Shown here one piece after another: positions 19,647 to 28,833 of a stretch of 64,000 bases of DNA. Every line of letters begins with the position of its first letter. The first letter of the stretch is position 1. Both the position numbers and the translations under genes were made by a program. The notes under the pieces are model-generated. The model was not told where the DNA came from and ran no database searches. It saw only the letters and a list, made by a program, of their open reading frames with translations. Source of the stretch: Shewanella polaris (lineage in GTDB: Bacteria > Pseudomonadota > Gammaproteobacteria > Enterobacterales > Shewanellaceae); the NCBI RefSeq assembly GCF_006385555.1, contig NZ_CP041036.1, positions 434,001 through 498,000 of the forward strand. The letters run 5' to 3'.

Positions 19647-21659
19647 ATGAAACTCAATCCAGGGCAAAATGAAGCGGTCCATTATGTATCGGGTCCATGC
19701 TTAGTGCTCGCTGGCGCTGGAAGTGGTAAAACACGGGTGATCATTAATAAAATTGCTTATTTAGTTGAAAAATGTGGTTATAAAGCTCGAAATATTGCCG
19801 CTGTCACCTTTACCAACAAAGCTGCGCGTGAAATGAAAGAGCGTGTGGCACAGTCTATGGGGCGCAAAGAAGCCCGTGGATTATGGATTTCTACCTTTCA
19901 TACTTTAGGTCTTGAAATCATTAAGCGTGAGCATAAAGTGCTTGGGCTGAAGGCGGGTTTTTCACTGTTTGATGATCAAGACACTTTCGCGTTATTAAAA
20001 GAGTTGACCGAAGATGAATTGGATGAAGATAAAGATCTGATCAAATCTTTGGCATCTGCAATTTCAAATTGGAAGGGCGGGTTAGTCATTCCTCAACAAG
20101 CAATCAGTATGGCAAAAGATGAACAAAGCCAATTGTTTGCTATGTTGTATCAACGCTATGCTCAGCATATGAAGTCCTATAACGCCCTCGATTTTGATGA
20201 TCTTATTTTACTTCCTACCTTATTGTTGCGCATGAATGAAGACGTTCGAACTCGTTGGCAAACCAAAATCCAATACTTGTTGGTGGATGAATATCAAGAT
20301 ACCAATACCAGCCAATATGAATTAGTTAAACTTTTGGTGGGTGAGCGTTCACGCTTTACCGTGGTTGGCGATGATGATCAGTCTATTTATTCTTGGCGTG
20401 GTGCGAAACCGCAAAACTTAGTGTTACTTGGAACAGACTTCCCCAAACTAAAGTTGATTAAATTAGAGCAAAACTATCGTTCGAGCCAACGTATTCTTCG
20501 TGCAGCCAATATTTTGATTGCTAACAACCCTCATGTGTACGACAAAGCGTTATTTAGTGAGTTAGCTTATGGTGAGCCGCTTAGGGTATTAATTGCCGCA
20601 AATGAAGAACAGGAAGCTGAACGAGTTGTTGCCGAAATTATTCGTCACAAGTTTGTTGGACGAACCAAGTTTGGTGATTACGCCATTTTATATCGTGGTA
20701 ATCATCAGTCTCGCTTACTAGAACGATCGCTAATGACTAACCGGATCCCTTATAAACTGAGTGGTGGCACCTCATTTTTCTCTCGAGCAGAAATTAAAGA
20801 TATTATGGGGTATTTGCGTTTAGTGGTGAATCCTGATGATGACAATGCCTTTTTGCGAGTGGTTAACTTACCTAAGCGTGGTATTGGACCTGCGACACTG
20901 GAGCGCTTAGGTAATTTTGCTAATCAAAAGCATATCTCGTTATTTGAAGCGATTTTTGATGTTGAGCTCAACCATCATTTAGCGCCCGCAGCGGTTAACT
21001 CCTTGTATCAGTTTGGCAAATTTATTGTTGATACTGGTGAGGTCGCCACCCGTGGAGAGCCTGTTGAAGCAATTAAACAGTTAATTCGCAAAATTAATTA
21101 CGAAGATTATCTTTACGAAACCAGTACCAGCGCCAAAGCGGCTGAAATGCGGATGAAGAATATTTCGGAATTATACCGTTGGGTTACCGAAATGCTTGAA
21201 GGTGATGAGTTAGATGAGCCGATGACACTGCCCGAAGTGGTCACCCGATTAACCTTGCGCGATATGATGGAACGTAACAGCGAAGATGAAGGTGGCGATC
21301 AGGTTCAGCTAATGACATTACATGCCTCTAAAGGATTGGAGTATCCTTTTGTGTTTATGGTGGGTGTTGAAGAACGGATCTTACCGCATCAGTCGAGTAT
21401 TGATGAAGATAATGTTGATGAAGAACGACGTTTGGCTTATGTGGGGATTACTCGGGCACAACGTGAGTTATGGTTTGTAATATGCCGAGAGCGACGCCAA
21501 TTTGGCGAAACGATGCGTTGTGAGCCAAGCCGTTTTTTACTTGAGTTACCGCAAGATGATTTAATTTGGGAAAACCGTAAACCAGTACAAACTGAAGAGC
21601 AACGGGTGGAAACCAGTAAAAGTCATATCGCCAATATACGCGATATGTTTAAAAAATAA
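19647..21659 (+). CDS. rep: ATP-dependent DNA helicase Rep
   Basis: 670 residues (E. coli Rep has 673), a UvrD/Rep superfamily 1A 3'-5' helicase that restarts stalled replication forks with DnaB. Helicase motifs appear in order: Walker A GAGSGKT (residues 23-29), Ia [58 protein letters not shown] and [15 protein letters not shown]. Its stop lies only 2 bp from the stop of the convergent GGDEF gene, with no hairpin between them, so transcripts of the two probably overlap at their ends. Confidence 0.97.
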   Translation: MKLNPGQNEAVHYVSGPCLVLAGAGSGKTRVIINKIAYLVEKCGYKARNIAAVTFTNKAAREMKERVAQSMGRKEARGLWISTFHTLGLEIIKREHKVLGLKAGFSLFDDQDTFALLKELTEDELDEDKDLIKSLASAISNWKGGLVIPQQAISMAKDEQSQLFAMLYQRYAQHMKSYNALDFDDLILLPTLLLRMNEDVRTRWQTKIQYLLVDEYQDTNTSQYELVKLLVGERSRFTVVGDDDQSIYSWRGAKPQNLVLLGTDFPKLKLIKLEQNYRSSQRILRAANILIANNPHVYDKALFSELAYGEPLRVLIAANEEQEAERVVAEIIRHKFVGRTKFGDYAILYRGNHQSRLLERSLMTNRIPYKLSGGTSFFSRAEIKDIMGYLRLVVNPDDDNAFLRVVNLPKRGIGPATLERLGNFANQKHISLFEAIFDVELNHHLAPAAVNSLYQFGKFIVDTGEVATRGEPVEAIKQLIRKINYEDYLYETSTSAKAAEMRMKNISELYRWVTEMLEGDELDEPMTLPEVVTRLTLRDMMERNSEDEGGDQVQLMTLHASKGLEYPFVFMVGVEERILPHQSSIDEDNVDEERRLAYVGITRAQRELWFVICRERRQFGETMRCEPSRFLLELPQDDLIWENRKPVQTEEQRVETSKSHIANIRDMFKK

Positions 21660-21661
21660 GC

Positions 21662-24307
21662 TTAACCATTTATGTTTAATTGATTAAGCGCATGGTTGGT
21701 GCTGATGTTGTTTTCGGTAAATAATTTGCTAATTGCTCGTCCTTGGCCACGAGCATAACCGAGCTCTAAAAATTGCCTGACTTGTTGCTGGGTGTCTACT
21801 GTTGTGGCGTACATATCAAAATTAAGTGTGTTAGCCGTCAATTGATAAGCTTTCACTAATTGTAATTGTTTCTCATTGAGTAAGTGCTTACTGATATCAT
21901 TATCTAATTTTAATGCCTTAATGGGTAAGAAACTTAGACAACTTAATGAGCTATAACCTGTTCCATAACCATCAATACCGATGTTGACTCCTAATTGTGA
22001 GATAAGCTCGAAACCATTGATGTGGTTTTCAGTATCTTGTACTAGGGCTTTTTCGTTGAAGAATAGCATTAATTTGTTGACGTTGATGTTACTGCTTTTT
22101 ATGGTGTTTTTTAAATTACGTAATACAAATTTATTTTTAATATGCTGACTGCTAATGGACAGATGTAAGCTTACATCCTTACTATATTGTTGTTTTAGCG
22201 ATTGATATTGGTTCTGCAAATAACTAAAAATATAACCATCTAAATCTAGCGTGAGCTGGTATTGTGCCGCAAGATGTTTCATTTTGGCATGTTCAATCTT
22301 GCCTTGTTCTGGATGGTGCCATTCAATTTGTGGCTCAATGGCAATAATTTCACCGTTACTAAAATCGACGACTTCAACGAGATAAATTTCAAATGCTTGT
22401 CGGTCTAAGGCTTTTTTGAAGTCAATCTCTAAGTCATATTGTTGTTTTGTTTGTAGACTGAGTTTGTCATCAAAAATGACATAACAACCCTTGCCATTGG
22501 CCTTAGCTTGATACATCGCGGCATCAGCATCTCGTAAGATCGATTCACTGGTGATCATTTTATTATGACCACTAAAGGCGATACCGATACTTGCTCCCGA
22601 AATGAAATTTTGTTCTGCTAGTTGATATGGCATTGATAAGGCATGTAAAATTCGTTCGCTGACGTCTTTTGCATCTTCTGTCGCATTAATTGAATCAAGT
22701 AATATTACAAACTCATCTCCTCCCATACGAGCGAGAGTATCATTCTCGCGAATACACGACTTTAATCGTTTTGCGGTTTCAATGAGAAAACGATCACCCT
22801 CTAAATGACCAAAAGAATCATTTATTACCTTAAATCTATCTAAGTCAATGAATAATAGCGAAAACTGATCTAATCCATGGCGGCGAAAATGTTTTAATGC
22901 TTGTGACAAGCGGTCCATCAAAAAACATCTGTTGGGTAAACCTGTTAATCCATCGTGTTGTGCATCATGAACCAGTTGAGCTTCTATCTTTCGACGTTGG
23001 TTTATTTCTTGCTGCAGATTGTTATTTAATTCGGCCAGCGCATGGGTACGGGCTATTACTTTATCTTCTAGTAGCTCATAACTGTTTTTGAGTGATTCAA
23101 CCGCTTGCTTTCGCTCAATTGCATTAGCTATATGTTGGGAAACGAAGGTCAGTAATTCTAAGTCTTTTAATTGATATATATGCTCATCATCCAGACTGTA
23201 AATTGTCAATGCACCGCCAATATCGCCATTAATCATTAACGGAATGCCAATCCACTGGTGCATCTTTTGCGTTTTATTCAAACTTGGGGATTTTGCATAC
23301 ACTTCACCCATAGCGACCATTTTAGCAATTTCTTTTGCGGACCATAATTGTGGCAACTTATGTTGTAAAATATATTCAGTTAATCCATCTTGCATTGGCC
23401 GTGAAGCTGGATACTCAGTAGTCCTTTGTGAAACATAAAAAGGAAATGACAACATATTATCGTCGTCAATCAGTGAGATGAAACAGTTGTTAGCTGGAAT
23501 TAATTGACTGATAATTCTATGGAGCCGTAAATAAAAATCTTGTTGAAATACCTTAGATGCAGACAGATCTGCAATTTCAAATAGCGCTTTTTGTAATTCT
23601 TCTGCTTTTACGCGTTCTTTTACTTCAATTTTGACTTTGTCATATGCTTTGCTGAGCTCTTTTGTGCGCTCTACAATAGCTTGTTCAAGTTGTTCATGAT
23701 GCTCAAGTCGTTCCATAACCCCTGAAATATGGTGGCAAATAAACCCCATTAATTCTAATTCTAATTCGCCATAGGTATTGGCTGGGTTATAACTTTGTAC
23801 TACCAGTACACCGCTAATGACATCTTGGCTTTTAATCGGCACACCGAGCCATTGATGGCTTGGAGAGCCAAGGCTTTTAATCTCGCCACTGGCAATCAGT
23901 TCCTCAAATTTATTATCGTCACATAATAAAGGTACACCATGACGGAGCACGTAACCCGTTAGACCTGCATTGAGTAAAGTTGATATTTCTTGGTCTGGAT
24001 AAAGTTCAGATGGATGAGAATCTTGTTGGTCTGCAAAAAAAGGTAAACTAGTGAGTCCTGTTTCGGCGTCTTTAGATGCGATAAAAAAGTTTTCTGCAGG
24101 AATGAGTTGCTGTAAATGTAAATGAACCCGTTGATAAAAGTCATCAAGAGATGTGACCTGAGTCGCAATATTGGAAATGCCGAGTAACGCATTCTGAATA
24201 ATCTCAGAACGTTTGTACTTTTTCGCTAACCCTTTCAAGCGGGCAACCCTTTTTTGCAGGTGCTCGACTCGTTGAGATGCTTTTAAGAGGCTGAAATCCG
24301 TATCCAT
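21662..24307 (-). CDS. GAF-GAF-GGDEF protein with degenerate EAL domain
   Basis: 881 residues with the start at ATG 24307 (AGG 7 nt upstream), giving MDTDFSLLKASQRVEHLQ. Two GAF domains (residues about 50-200 and 240-410) are each followed by coiled-coil linkers; then comes a GGDEF domain with intact MGGDEF and a C-terminal EAL-like domain. The EAL motif reads EPQ, the usual DDFGTGYSS reads IDGYGTGYSS, the usual AEGVET reads TTVDT, and the LTES-type metal ligand block reads FFNEKA. The expected product is a soluble sensor that makes c-di-GMP and cannot degrade it, with the EAL remnant perhaps as a binding module. There are no membrane segments. The GAF ligands are unknown. Confidence 0.88.
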   Translation of the reverse strand: MDTDFSLLKASQRVEHLQKRVARLKGLAKKYKRSEIIQNALLGISNIATQVTSLDDFYQRVHLHLQQLIPAENFFIASKDAETGLTSLPFFADQQDSHPSELYPDQEISTLLNAGLTGYVLRHGVPLLCDDNKFEELIASGEIKSLGSPSHQWLGVPIKSQDVISGVLVVQSYNPANTYGELELELMGFICHHISGVMERLEHHEQLEQAIVERTKELSKAYDKVKIEVKERVKAEELQKALFEIADLSASKVFQQDFYLRLHRIISQLIPANNCFISLIDDDNMLSFPFYVSQRTTEYPASRPMQDGLTEYILQHKLPQLWSAKEIAKMVAMGEVYAKSPSLNKTQKMHQWIGIPLMINGDIGGALTIYSLDDEHIYQLKDLELLTFVSQHIANAIERKQAVESLKNSYELLEDKVIARTHALAELNNNLQQEINQRRKIEAQLVHDAQHDGLTGLPNRCFLMDRLSQALKHFRRHGLDQFSLLFIDLDRFKVINDSFGHLEGDRFLIETAKRLKSCIRENDTLARMGGDEFVILLDSINATEDAKDVSERILHALSMPYQLAEQNFISGASIGIAFSGHNKMITSESILRDADAAMYQAKANGKGCYVIFDDKLSLQTKQQYDLEIDFKKALDRQAFEIYLVEVVDFSNGEIIAIEPQIEWHHPEQGKIEHAKMKHLAAQYQLTLDLDGYIFSYLQNQYQSLKQQYSKDVSLHLSISSQHIKNKFVLRNLKNTIKSSNINVNKLMLFFNEKALVQDTENHINGFELISQLGVNIGIDGYGTGYSSLSCLSFLPIKALKLDNDISKHLLNEKQLQLVKAYQLTANTLNFDMYATTVDTQQQVRQFLELGYARGQGRAISKLFTENNISTNHALNQLNING

Positions 24308-24499
24308 ATGACCTGTTCTTCTTATCTTATTAATTATGTGAAGAATTATTGTTGAACAACCATTATATTTACCATAAATACAAATGTGATCCAAGCGAAA
24401 TCAATGTGAGTATAAAGTTAATATATATAATGAATTCGTAAATAGTTATTGTAAATGAGTCAAAAGTTAACCAGTCAGTTAAAAAAAGCAAATCAGGGC

Positions 24500-24528
24500 T
24501 AGACGTGGGGTAGGTTTATCCTTATTAT
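24500..24528 (+). promoter_or_regulatory. Promoter of the tRNA cluster
   Basis: TAGACG (24500-24505, 4 of 6 to the -35 consensus) and TATTAT (24523-24528, 5 of 6 to the -10) are 17 bp apart. The discriminator after the -10 is GC-rich (GCGTCGC), as in stable-RNA promoters under stringent control. It lies 21 bp before the first tRNA. Confidence 0.65.
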
Positions 24529-24549
24529 ATGCGTCGCTAACCAAGGCGA

Positions 24550-24626
24550 GCGCCCATAGCTCAGCTGGATAGAGCGTACCCCTCCGGAGGGTAAGGCCGA
24601 AGGTTCGAATCCTTCTGGGCGCACCA
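24550..24626 (+). tRNA. tRNA-Arg (CCG)
   Basis: 77 nt with a full cloverleaf: acceptor GCGCCCA/TGGGCGC, anticodon loop CTCCGGA (anticodon CCG), T arm GAAGG-TTCGAAT-CCTTC, encoded CCA. First of four tRNA genes in one array. Confidence 0.96.
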
Positions 24627-24676
24627 TTCGGCATGTACTGTTTCTGTCGTATTGGTTAGTAGAATTGAAAGTCAGT

Positions 24677-24753
24677 GGTGATTGTAGCTCAGTTGGTAGA
24701 GTCCCGGATTGTGATTCCGGTTGTCGTGGGTTCGAGCCCCATCAGTCACCCCA
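24677..24753 (+). tRNA. tRNA-His (GTG)
   Basis: Includes the extra 5' G (G-1) typical of tRNA-His opposite C73. Acceptor GTGATTG/CAGTCAC, anticodon loop TTGTGAT (anticodon GTG), T arm GTGGG-TTCGAGC-CCCAT, encoded CCA. Confidence 0.96.
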
Positions 24754-24779
24754 TTCAATTTGTTGTTTTATGTATATTT

Positions 24780-24856
24780 CGGTGATTAGCGCAGCCCGGT
24801 AGCGCATCTCGTTTGGGACGAGAGGGTCAGAGGTTCGAATCCTCTATCACCGACCA
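24780..24856 (+). tRNA. tRNA-Pro (TGG), copy 1
   Basis: Acceptor CGGTGAT/ATCACCG, anticodon loop TTTGGGA (anticodon TGG), T arm AGAGG-TTCGAAT-CCTCT, encoded CCA. It follows tRNA-His after 26 nt, where E. coli has a tRNA-Leu between His and Pro. Confidence 0.96.
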
Positions 24857-24915
24857 CATTTAAGTGAACAGGTTAATTTGATTAATTGGTTTACTGAACA
24901 GTTTAAAGAAAATTT

Positions 24916-24992
24916 CGGTGATTAGCGCAGCCCGGTAGCGCATCTCGTTTGGGACGAGAGGGTCAGAGGTTCGAATCCTCTATCACCGACCA
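24916..24992 (+). tRNA. tRNA-Pro (TGG), copy 2
   Basis: Identical in sequence to the copy at 24780-24856, including the CCA end. The few bases before each copy (ATTTC) also match, pointing to a recent tandem duplication. Confidence 0.96.
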
Positions 24993-24998
24993 ATTTAC

Positions 24999-25029
24999 AA
25001 AAAAGCCACTCATTAGAGTGGCTTTTTTG
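24999..25029 (+). terminator. Terminator of the tRNA cluster
   Basis: AAAAAAGCCACTC and GAGTGGCTTTTTT form a strong hairpin with a T run, 7 nt after the last tRNA. Confidence 0.9.
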
Positions 25030-25509
25030 TTTTTATAATTTTGATTAATTATTCCAATGGACCATTTGATTGCCAATATTTCAGCTTTAACAATGGCTAA
25101 TATCAATTATATTGCTTATACCCACCTTAGCGGCACTTACAATGTCCACGTGTTAGGTTTAATGCTTTTTATGACCTTGTATATTGTTATATCGAAGCGC
25201 CTCTGTAGCATCGCTACGTTTGCTGTGGTTGACTGATCTCAATCTGGATCAAATGAGATAAATAACAAACAGATGAAATATTTCACCTCATGACATTTCA
25301 AATTAATAGTATCCACAATTTATTACCCGACTATATTTCGTAAACATATCGCTTAACCCTATGAACAAAATTTAGTCGTCGTTAACAAGTATTATGCCGA
25401 CATTGTAATCGAGCGAGATGTTGAAGCATGAATAGCTTGGTATAGAATTAAACACAGTGGTATAACCGTTGAGCTTGTCGTTATGTTCTGTGAGTAAATG
25501 ACGGAGGCA
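25030..25509. other. Intergenic spacer
   Basis: About 480 bp between the tRNA terminator and the adhesin-operon terminator. I see no gene, RNA or strong repeat. A 60-codon minus frame (25372-25554) runs through the terminator hairpin and is not credible. Confidence 0.6.
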
Positions 25510-25534
25510 TAAAAAACCACTCCGAAGAGTGGTT
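25510..25534 (-). terminator. Terminator of the adhesin operon
   Basis: On the minus strand AACCACTC-TTCG-GAGTGGTT is followed by a T run (A run at 25511-25514 on the plus strand). It lies 27 bp after the lapD-type gene and closes the operon. Confidence 0.88.
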
Positions 25535-25560
25535 AGTATTAATGGTTCAATCAATATTAT

Positions 25561-27483
25561 TTATAGCTCCACATTGATAGGCGGTACTATAAAGCCCTGA
25601 TATGCATCTACCCTCAATTCAGTAAAGCGAGCGAGCTGTTCCTTCTCTTGAATACCCGTCACAATTACTTGAATATCTAAACCTTTGGCTACGTTGACTA
25701 ACGCTCGGCATAATTCACTGTTATGTTGGTTGTGTTCAATATAAGCAAATGATTGATCTAATTTAACATAGTGTGGGCGCAAGCTTTGTAAATAGGCCAT
25801 TGAACCAAATTGACGGCCAAAATGGTCAATCCCAAAGAGAGCTCCTGAATCTCGGATGATTTTACAGAGATTTTCACAAGATTCTAAATCGCTATAAACA
25901 CTCGCTTCAGGAATTTCAAAACAAATGCGATTAGTATATTTATTGGTTCTAAGGAATTGCTTTAACCAAATATGGAAATCAGCATCACTAATACTTTGAT
26001 AGGTGAGGTTAATAGCAACTCGTTCATAATTACGTTCCAATAAACGGTGCTCACTTACTGTTTCTATTAAACAGCGATCCAGCATTGTACCTAATGAAAG
26101 TAATTCTACATATGGCATAAACTGACCAGCATGCAGAATTGTATCGTCTATTTGCAGTTGGCAATATAGTTCTCGTTGACAAATTTCATCTTTGGCACAA
26201 AGTTGAATCGGCTGCCAACGGAATTGGAATTTTTTATGTTCTATTGCATGATTCAAATTACTGCGCCACTCTTCTCGAGTGAATAACTGCTTTTGAGTGT
26301 TCTCGAACCAATGAAATACTTTGCCTTCTTTAATGGATTGTTGGAGAGCATTATCTGCTTGCGCCAACATATCTGATACAGTCATTTGTCCCAGACGTTC
26401 TGCCACACCAATATAAAACTGTTCGTTTGGTTTACAGCCGGATTTAGATATTTCTTTATTAACCGTACGTATTAAACTTTGCAAATACTTAGTTAATTGA
26501 TCATGTTCACAGTCTTCAACAAGAAAGGCAAATTCATAAGCTGCAATGCGTGCGATAACAGAGGGAGATATTTGATCTTGATGATGTTGTAGTTTTTCAG
26601 CCAGAATTCGGATAGTTTCATCCCTAACTTGGAAGCCGTATTTACTATGAACTTCTTCTAGCCAATCCATTTTAACTAAATAAAGTGCACCAGTGCTGGG
26701 CTCACTTAACCAACCATTAACGCGACTGACCATATACTGTCTATTGGGTAGTCCGGATACTTGATCGACAAGATTTTTCTTTCTTAACGCGGATACCTCT
26801 TCGTCAAGTGAGTTAAATACTTGCTTTAATTGAGCTGACATACTGTTAAATGCATTGACTAATTCTTTTAATTCTTTTGTTTTTGGCGTTGGCATGTCTG
26901 GACCAAATTGACGGTCGGCAATTTTTTTTGCGTGTATAGAAAGTGTATTTAAGGGTTTTAAAATCCAACTTAATCCCACTCTTGCAAATACGATAGCAAT
27001 GAGAAATAAAATTGAAAATAGAATGATAATATCTGAAATGGTTCGCCATAATTCATGGTAGCCAAAACCAGGATGTGCAGTAATTTCGAGTGTTGCGAGT
27101 TGTAACCAACCAGAGGTAATTGTGCTCTCTTTTTTTATGGTGTGAAATAGGTTTAGGTCGATAAACCATTGTGGTACATCTTCTACTCGAATTGCATTAT
27201 TCCATATTTGTTGTTTACCATCGACTAACCAAGTTAACCTAATTTGTTGGTAATAACCGCCCTCAAAAATAACATTAACTAATGTTTCTGCACCAGCATC
27301 ATCGCCGGCTTCTAAAACTGGCGTTAGCATTAATCCTAATGAATTACTTGCATTATTGAGATCCGATTCCATTTGTGTCGTTAAAAAACGTTGTGTCTCT
27401 GAAAATTGCACATAGGCAACACTTGCAATCGTTAACAAGAAAAGCCCGAAAAGTAACGCATAGATCTGCCTGAACAGGGTCAT
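25561..27483 (-). CDS. bpfD: LapD/BpfD-type c-di-GMP receptor controlling adhesin proteolysis
   Basis: 640 residues. An N-terminal membrane segment (residues 5-25), a periplasmic LapD/MoxY-type domain (26-150), a second membrane segment (about 150-172), HAMP, then GGDEF and EAL domains. Both output domains are degenerate: GGDEF reads AAYEF (IARIAAYEFAFL) and EAL reads ELY (RELYCQLQID), so it should be a receptor and not an enzyme. In Pseudomonas, LapD bound to c-di-GMP sequesters the protease LapG in the periplasm and keeps the adhesin on the surface; Shewanella BpfD is the counterpart. It lies 7 nt after the protease gene and is the last gene of the operon. Confidence 0.92.
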   Translation of the reverse strand: MTLFRQIYALLFGLFLLTIASVAYVQFSETQRFLTTQMESDLNNASNSLGLMLTPVLEAGDDAGAETLVNVIFEGGYYQQIRLTWLVDGKQQIWNNAIRVEDVPQWFIDLNLFHTIKKESTITSGWLQLATLEITAHPGFGYHELWRTISDIIILFSILFLIAIVFARVGLSWILKPLNTLSIHAKKIADRQFGPDMPTPKTKELKELVNAFNSMSAQLKQVFNSLDEEVSALRKKNLVDQVSGLPNRQYMVSRVNGWLSEPSTGALYLVKMDWLEEVHSKYGFQVRDETIRILAEKLQHHQDQISPSVIARIAAYEFAFLVEDCEHDQLTKYLQSLIRTVNKEISKSGCKPNEQFYIGVAERLGQMTVSDMLAQADNALQQSIKEGKVFHWFENTQKQLFTREEWRSNLNHAIEHKKFQFRWQPIQLCAKDEICQRELYCQLQIDDTILHAGQFMPYVELLSLGTMLDRCLIETVSEHRLLERNYERVAINLTYQSISDADFHIWLKQFLRTNKYTNRICFEIPEASVYSDLESCENLCKIIRDSGALFGIDHFGRQFGSMAYLQSLRPHYVKLDQSFAYIEHNQHNSELCRALVNVAKGLDIQVIVTGIQEKEQLARFTELRVDAYQGFIVPPINVEL

Positions 27484-27490
27484 GTTGTCA

Positions 27491-28204
27491 CTACTCCATG
27501 TTGAGTTTTGGTTTGCGTAAACGGTCTACGCCTAATCTAAGTTTAAGGTCAGTCCATTTTTCAAGACGCGATGACGAACCAGCTAATACACCCCGGCCTT
27601 TTTCTTTGTTTAACCATAATTGCTTACCGTTAAAACTATAGACCGGCAGGAGGTCTTTTCGTTTTGTTGCCAATTTTATCGTTTTATCCAAATTATCGAG
27701 CACCAATGGAATCGAATTTGGTTTTTCATAATATGCTAACACCATATGATATTGATTTAATGATGTTGCTTTTACCATAGTGATCCTAAGTTTATCTTCC
27801 GCAATACCGAGTTGAAGAAGGGTGAAATACTTTGCAATTGAAAAGTCTTCACAATCACCGCCATTGGCCCCAATAAACTCCATCGGTGATGCCCAGTAAT
27901 TAGAATCGCCCCACAAGCTTTGATCATCAATGAATCTAAATAAGTTAAAAAATTGATTAACTTTTTCTAACTTGTCTATTTCTGCAAGTTGTTGTGAATC
28001 ACTGAGAATTTTAAACCAAGCATTTACTCGTAATCCCGCTCGATCTCCATAGCGTTCTGATAATACTGAAACGGTTTCTTGTTGATTTAATTTTTGAGTC
28101 GGTGCCGCATATAAACATGAAACTAAAAGAGCCGATGCCATAATGGAAAAATGACAGACTCTTTTATATTGCGATGTTTTTATTTGGCGGTCTTTACGAC
28201 TCAA
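27491..28204 (-). CDS. bpfG: LapG/BpfG-type periplasmic cysteine protease
   Basis: 237 residues of the bacterial transglutaminase-like cysteine proteinase family (BTLCP). A signal peptide runs to about residue 34. The triad is Cys118 (GGDCEDF), His153 (NQYHMVLAY) and Asp170 (LVLDNL); His-Asp spacing equals that of P. fluorescens LapG, and Asp120 matches its calcium ligand. LapG cuts the adhesin at a TA/AG site in the retention module to release cells from biofilm; such a site is present in the adhesin of this operon. It is preceded by the OmpA-like gene (23 nt) and followed by the LapD-type gene (7 nt), which fits a protease-inhibitor pair. Confidence 0.94.
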   Translation of the reverse strand: MSRKDRQIKTSQYKRVCHFSIMASALLVSCLYAAPTQKLNQQETVSVLSERYGDRAGLRVNAWFKILSDSQQLAEIDKLEKVNQFFNLFRFIDDQSLWGDSNYWASPMEFIGANGGDCEDFSIAKYFTLLQLGIAEDKLRITMVKATSLNQYHMVLAYYEKPNSIPLVLDNLDKTIKLATKRKDLLPVYSFNGKQLWLNKEKGRGVLAGSSSRLEKWTDLKLRLGVDRLRKPKLNME

Positions 28205-28227
28205 AAAATCAATGCCTTGTGTGTCCG

Positions 28228-28833
28228 TTAGTCAATTTGCCCATCAACCGTGTAGATATTCCATTTCATTTCAGGAACGGTATCATCGGCTGTTACAGCG
28301 GCGATAACACGGCGATTACGTTCTTCTGCTTCTGGTGTGCCACTGTTATCAATCGGGCGGTTAAAACTATATCCAATTGCAGTTAAACGGCTAGGATCAA
28401 TACCAAAGGTGTTTTCGAGTACTTCTACTACCGCCTTGGCGCGCTTCTGAGATAACGCTAAATTTAGCTCATAGCTACCTCGTTTGCTTGTGTGACCCTC
28501 AATCGTTACCTTAGTGGTAGGATAGGCTCTCATTATTTCCGCAACACGTTCAATTTGGTCGTAATATTGAGGTTCAATAACATTAGAATTATTACTGAAG
28601 AGTATTTTTAATTCTTGGCGTTCGTTGATGTCTTTAATGCTACCACAACCGTAATTGTCGACAGCCGCACCAATATTTGTGCCCATACAGTTATCTCGAG
28701 CCATTATTACACCGTCATGATCATTGTCAGCCAGATCAAATTTTTGTAGCGTTGACGAATTATTTTCGACAATATTGTTGAATGAACAACCTACGGTAGT
28801 CAGTAATATAAGCAGAATAATTAAATATCTCAT
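28228..28833 (-). CDS. OmpA-family lipoprotein of the adhesin operon
   Basis: 201 residues. A lipoprotein signal with lipobox TTVGC (Cys16) is followed by a short calcium-binding-like stretch (DNDHDGVIMARDNC) and a C-terminal OmpA-like peptidoglycan-binding domain (residues about 85-185: VTIEGHTSKRGSYELNLALSQKRAKAV). It would link the outer membrane or secretion channel to peptidoglycan. S. oneidensis has an OmpA-family gene at the same place in its bpfA operon. The start overlaps the TolC stop by one base (TAATG). Its exact part in adhesin display is not known from sequence. Confidence 0.88.
   Translation of the reverse strand: MRYLIILLILLTTVGCSFNNIVENNSSTLQKFDLADNDHDGVIMARDNCMGTNIGAAVDNYGCGSIKDINERQELKILFSNNSNVIEPQYYDQIERVAEIMRAYPTTKVTIEGHTSKRGSYELNLALSQKRAKAVVEVLENTFGIDPSRLTAIGYSFNRPIDNSGTPEAEERNRRVIAAVTADDTVPEMKWNIYTVDGQID

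Noticed and set aside
25372..25554. 60-codon minus-strand frame after the tRNA cluster
   Set aside because: It reads through the terminator hairpin of the adhesin operon and has no recognisable features.
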